From: an uncultured Algibacter sp. | GTDB lineage: Bacteria; Bacteroidota; Bacteroidia; Flavobacteriales; Flavobacteriaceae | Assembly: GCF_947487575.1 (NCBI RefSeq) | Contig: NZ_CANKXG010000007.1 | Coordinates: forward strand, 62,001 to 126,000 | Direction of reading: 5' to 3' | DNA length: 64,000 bases | In this document: piece by piece, positions 63,251 through 64,000 of the stretch | Layout: each line of letters opens with the position of its first letter | How positions within the stretch are numbered: position 1 is the stretch's first letter | Position numbers and translations under genes: made by a program | Notes under the pieces: model-generated | Databases searched by the model: none | Seen by the model: only the letters and a program-made list of their open reading frames with translations | Told to the model about the DNA's origin: nothing

Positions 63251-63658
63251 ATGAAAAAAACAATCATTATTTCCGCAATCGCATTATGCTTTTCAATTGT
63301 ATCTGTTAATGCAACTCCTGAAAATTCAACTATTAATTATGAAGTAGGAGCTTTTTTTAAAGTGAATTCTTTTTGTGTTTCTATTGCAAAAGGCGATTTA
63401 GAAACAGTTCAAAAATTAATTAGTAGAGGTGCAGATGTTAACGAAGTATCCAATGGAATGACTCCTGTTATGTATGCTGCAAAATTTAATAGAACGGATA
63501 TTTTAGAACTTCTAATTACTCATGGGGCTAATTTAAAAGTAAAGTCTAATAATAAAATGACAGCTTTAAAATATGCAAAAATACATGGCGCAAAGGATGC
63601 TGAAGCTATTTTAATTAAAGCTATTGCTGATGCAAAACAAGCTAAAAAAAGAAAATAA
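63251..63658 (+). CDS. Exported ankyrin-repeat protein
   Basis: A 135-residue protein with a signal peptide (about 1-22, ending VNA). Two full ankyrin repeats are visible (KGDLETVQKLISRGADVNEVSNGMTPVMYAAKF-type and RTDILELLITHGANLKV) plus a third partial one, and a basic C-terminus (KQAKKRK). Ankyrins make protein contacts; here in the periplasm. The partner is unknown. A terminator follows 40 bases after the stop. Confidence 0.85.
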   Translation: MKKTIIISAIALCFSIVSVNATPENSTINYEVGAFFKVNSFCVSIAKGDLETVQKLISRGADVNEVSNGMTPVMYAAKFNRTDILELLITHGANLKVKSNNKMTALKYAKIHGAKDAEAILIKAIADAKQAKKRK

Positions 63659-63695
63659 TTATAGAAATTAATAATTATTTGAGTTAGTCACTCTA

Positions 63696-63725
63696 AAAAA
63701 AGCCTCGTTTAACGAGGCTTTTTTG
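63696..63725. terminator. Bidirectional terminator
   Basis: Stem AAAGCCTCG / CGAGGCTTT with a five-base loop and A/T runs on both sides, between the convergent ankyrin and M48 genes. Confidence 0.9.
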
Positions 63726-63744
63726 TGTTATATTGAAATTGATA

Positions 63745-64000
63745 CTATTGATTTTTGTATTTAATTATGGCTTCTTCAATTTTTTCAATCCTATTATCAG
63801 GGTCTGGGTGAGTGCTTTTAAATTCTGGAACCCGATTTGGTCCAGCTGCACTTTTTAAAATTTCCATAACACCTATCATCTCTTTCGGATTATAACCTGC
63901 TTTAATCATAAATTTAACGCCAAGATCATCACTTTCCAATTCATCATCTCTTCCATTAGTTAATAATGTATTTTGACCAATTCCACTTACTAATCCGCCC
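63745..64000 (-). CDS. M48-family metallopeptidase (partial, C-terminal end)
   Basis: The frame enters at the right edge and ends at 63745, so only about 85 C-terminal residues are visible. NGRDDELESDDLGVKFM is the third-ligand segment of M48 peptidases (Glu of ELESD binds zinc), and STHPDPDNRIEKIE is the conserved terminal signature. The HExxH part lies outside the window. Such proteins (BepA/LoiP-like) degrade or fold outer-membrane proteins. Confidence 0.85.
   Translation of the reverse strand, partial: GGLVSGIGQNTLLTNGRDDELESDDLGVKFMIKAGYNPKEMIGVMEILKSAAGPNRVPEFKSTHPDPDNRIEKIEEAIIKYKNQ

Noticed and set aside
1-64000. tRNA, rRNA, CRISPR arrays, insertion sequences, prophage
   Set aside because: None recognised: no tRNA-like cloverleaf, no regularly spaced direct repeats, no transposase, integrase or phage structural gene.

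Overview
The window reads as chromosome from a member of the Bacteroidota, most likely a marine-type flavobacterium (Flavobacteriaceae). The reasons are the AT-rich sequence, -7 boxes of the form TAnnTTTG with no obvious Shine-Dalgarno sites, a short RpoD without region 1.1, type IX secretion (T9SS) genes (porT, a plug protein, two large proteins with T9SS sorting tails), a TamL lipoprotein, Na+-translocating NQR, a class II aldolase, an AccD without its zinc ribbon, and a ubiE-porT pair. No tRNA, rRNA, CRISPR array, insertion sequence or prophage was seen.

Layout. 0-8 kb: a GH3 glycosidase cut by the left edge, a CBS-domain protein followed by a decayed copy of itself, rpe, a BLUF photoreceptor, rpoD, a GH26 mannanase-like lipoprotein and a processive GT2 polysaccharide synthase. 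8-26 kb is mostly housekeeping: pnp, rpsO, accD, fbaA, tamL, an SpoU-type methyltransferase, porT-ubiE, trkA-trkH, two small membrane proteins, an aminotransferase, a fatty-acid desaturase, rsmG and a TPR protein. 26.6-34 kb: a 1571-residue T9SS-exported protein, an ECF42-type sigma factor with its DGPF/YCII partner, and a small lipoprotein gene with palindromic sequence at its start. 34-46 kb: pruA, an NRDE protein overlapping a gene that looks like a permuted NlpC/P60 enzyme, apaG, the T9SS plug protein and a complete nqrABCDEF operon. 46-58 kb is an accessory-looking block between nqrF and a small gene plus apbE; apbE would flavinylate NqrB and NqrC. 58-64 kb: apbE, a methyltransferase, map, a HAD phosphatase, gpmI, a secreted ankyrin protein and a partial M48 peptidase.

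The most interesting locus is 49.5-54.1 kb. It is a tight three-gene operon of an ECF sigma factor, a single-pass membrane protein built like an anti-sigma factor with a periplasmic TPR domain, and a 1075-residue TPR-CHAT (caspase-like) protein that has both a signal peptide and a C-terminal membrane anchor. I infer a proteolysis-controlled transcriptional switch. It resembles the TPR-CHAT/Csx30/sigma logic of type III-E CRISPR, but it sits at the envelope and has no CRISPR part. Three lipoprotein genes and a beta-barrel gene on the same strand next to it are possible targets.

Two families of short intergenic repeats recur. Family 1 (five copies) has GCGTTA/TAACGC ends and a different internal hairpin in almost every copy. 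Family 2 (one full and one partial copy) has GTCATTGCGA/TCGTAATGAC ends. Both look like non-coding MITE- or REP-type elements.
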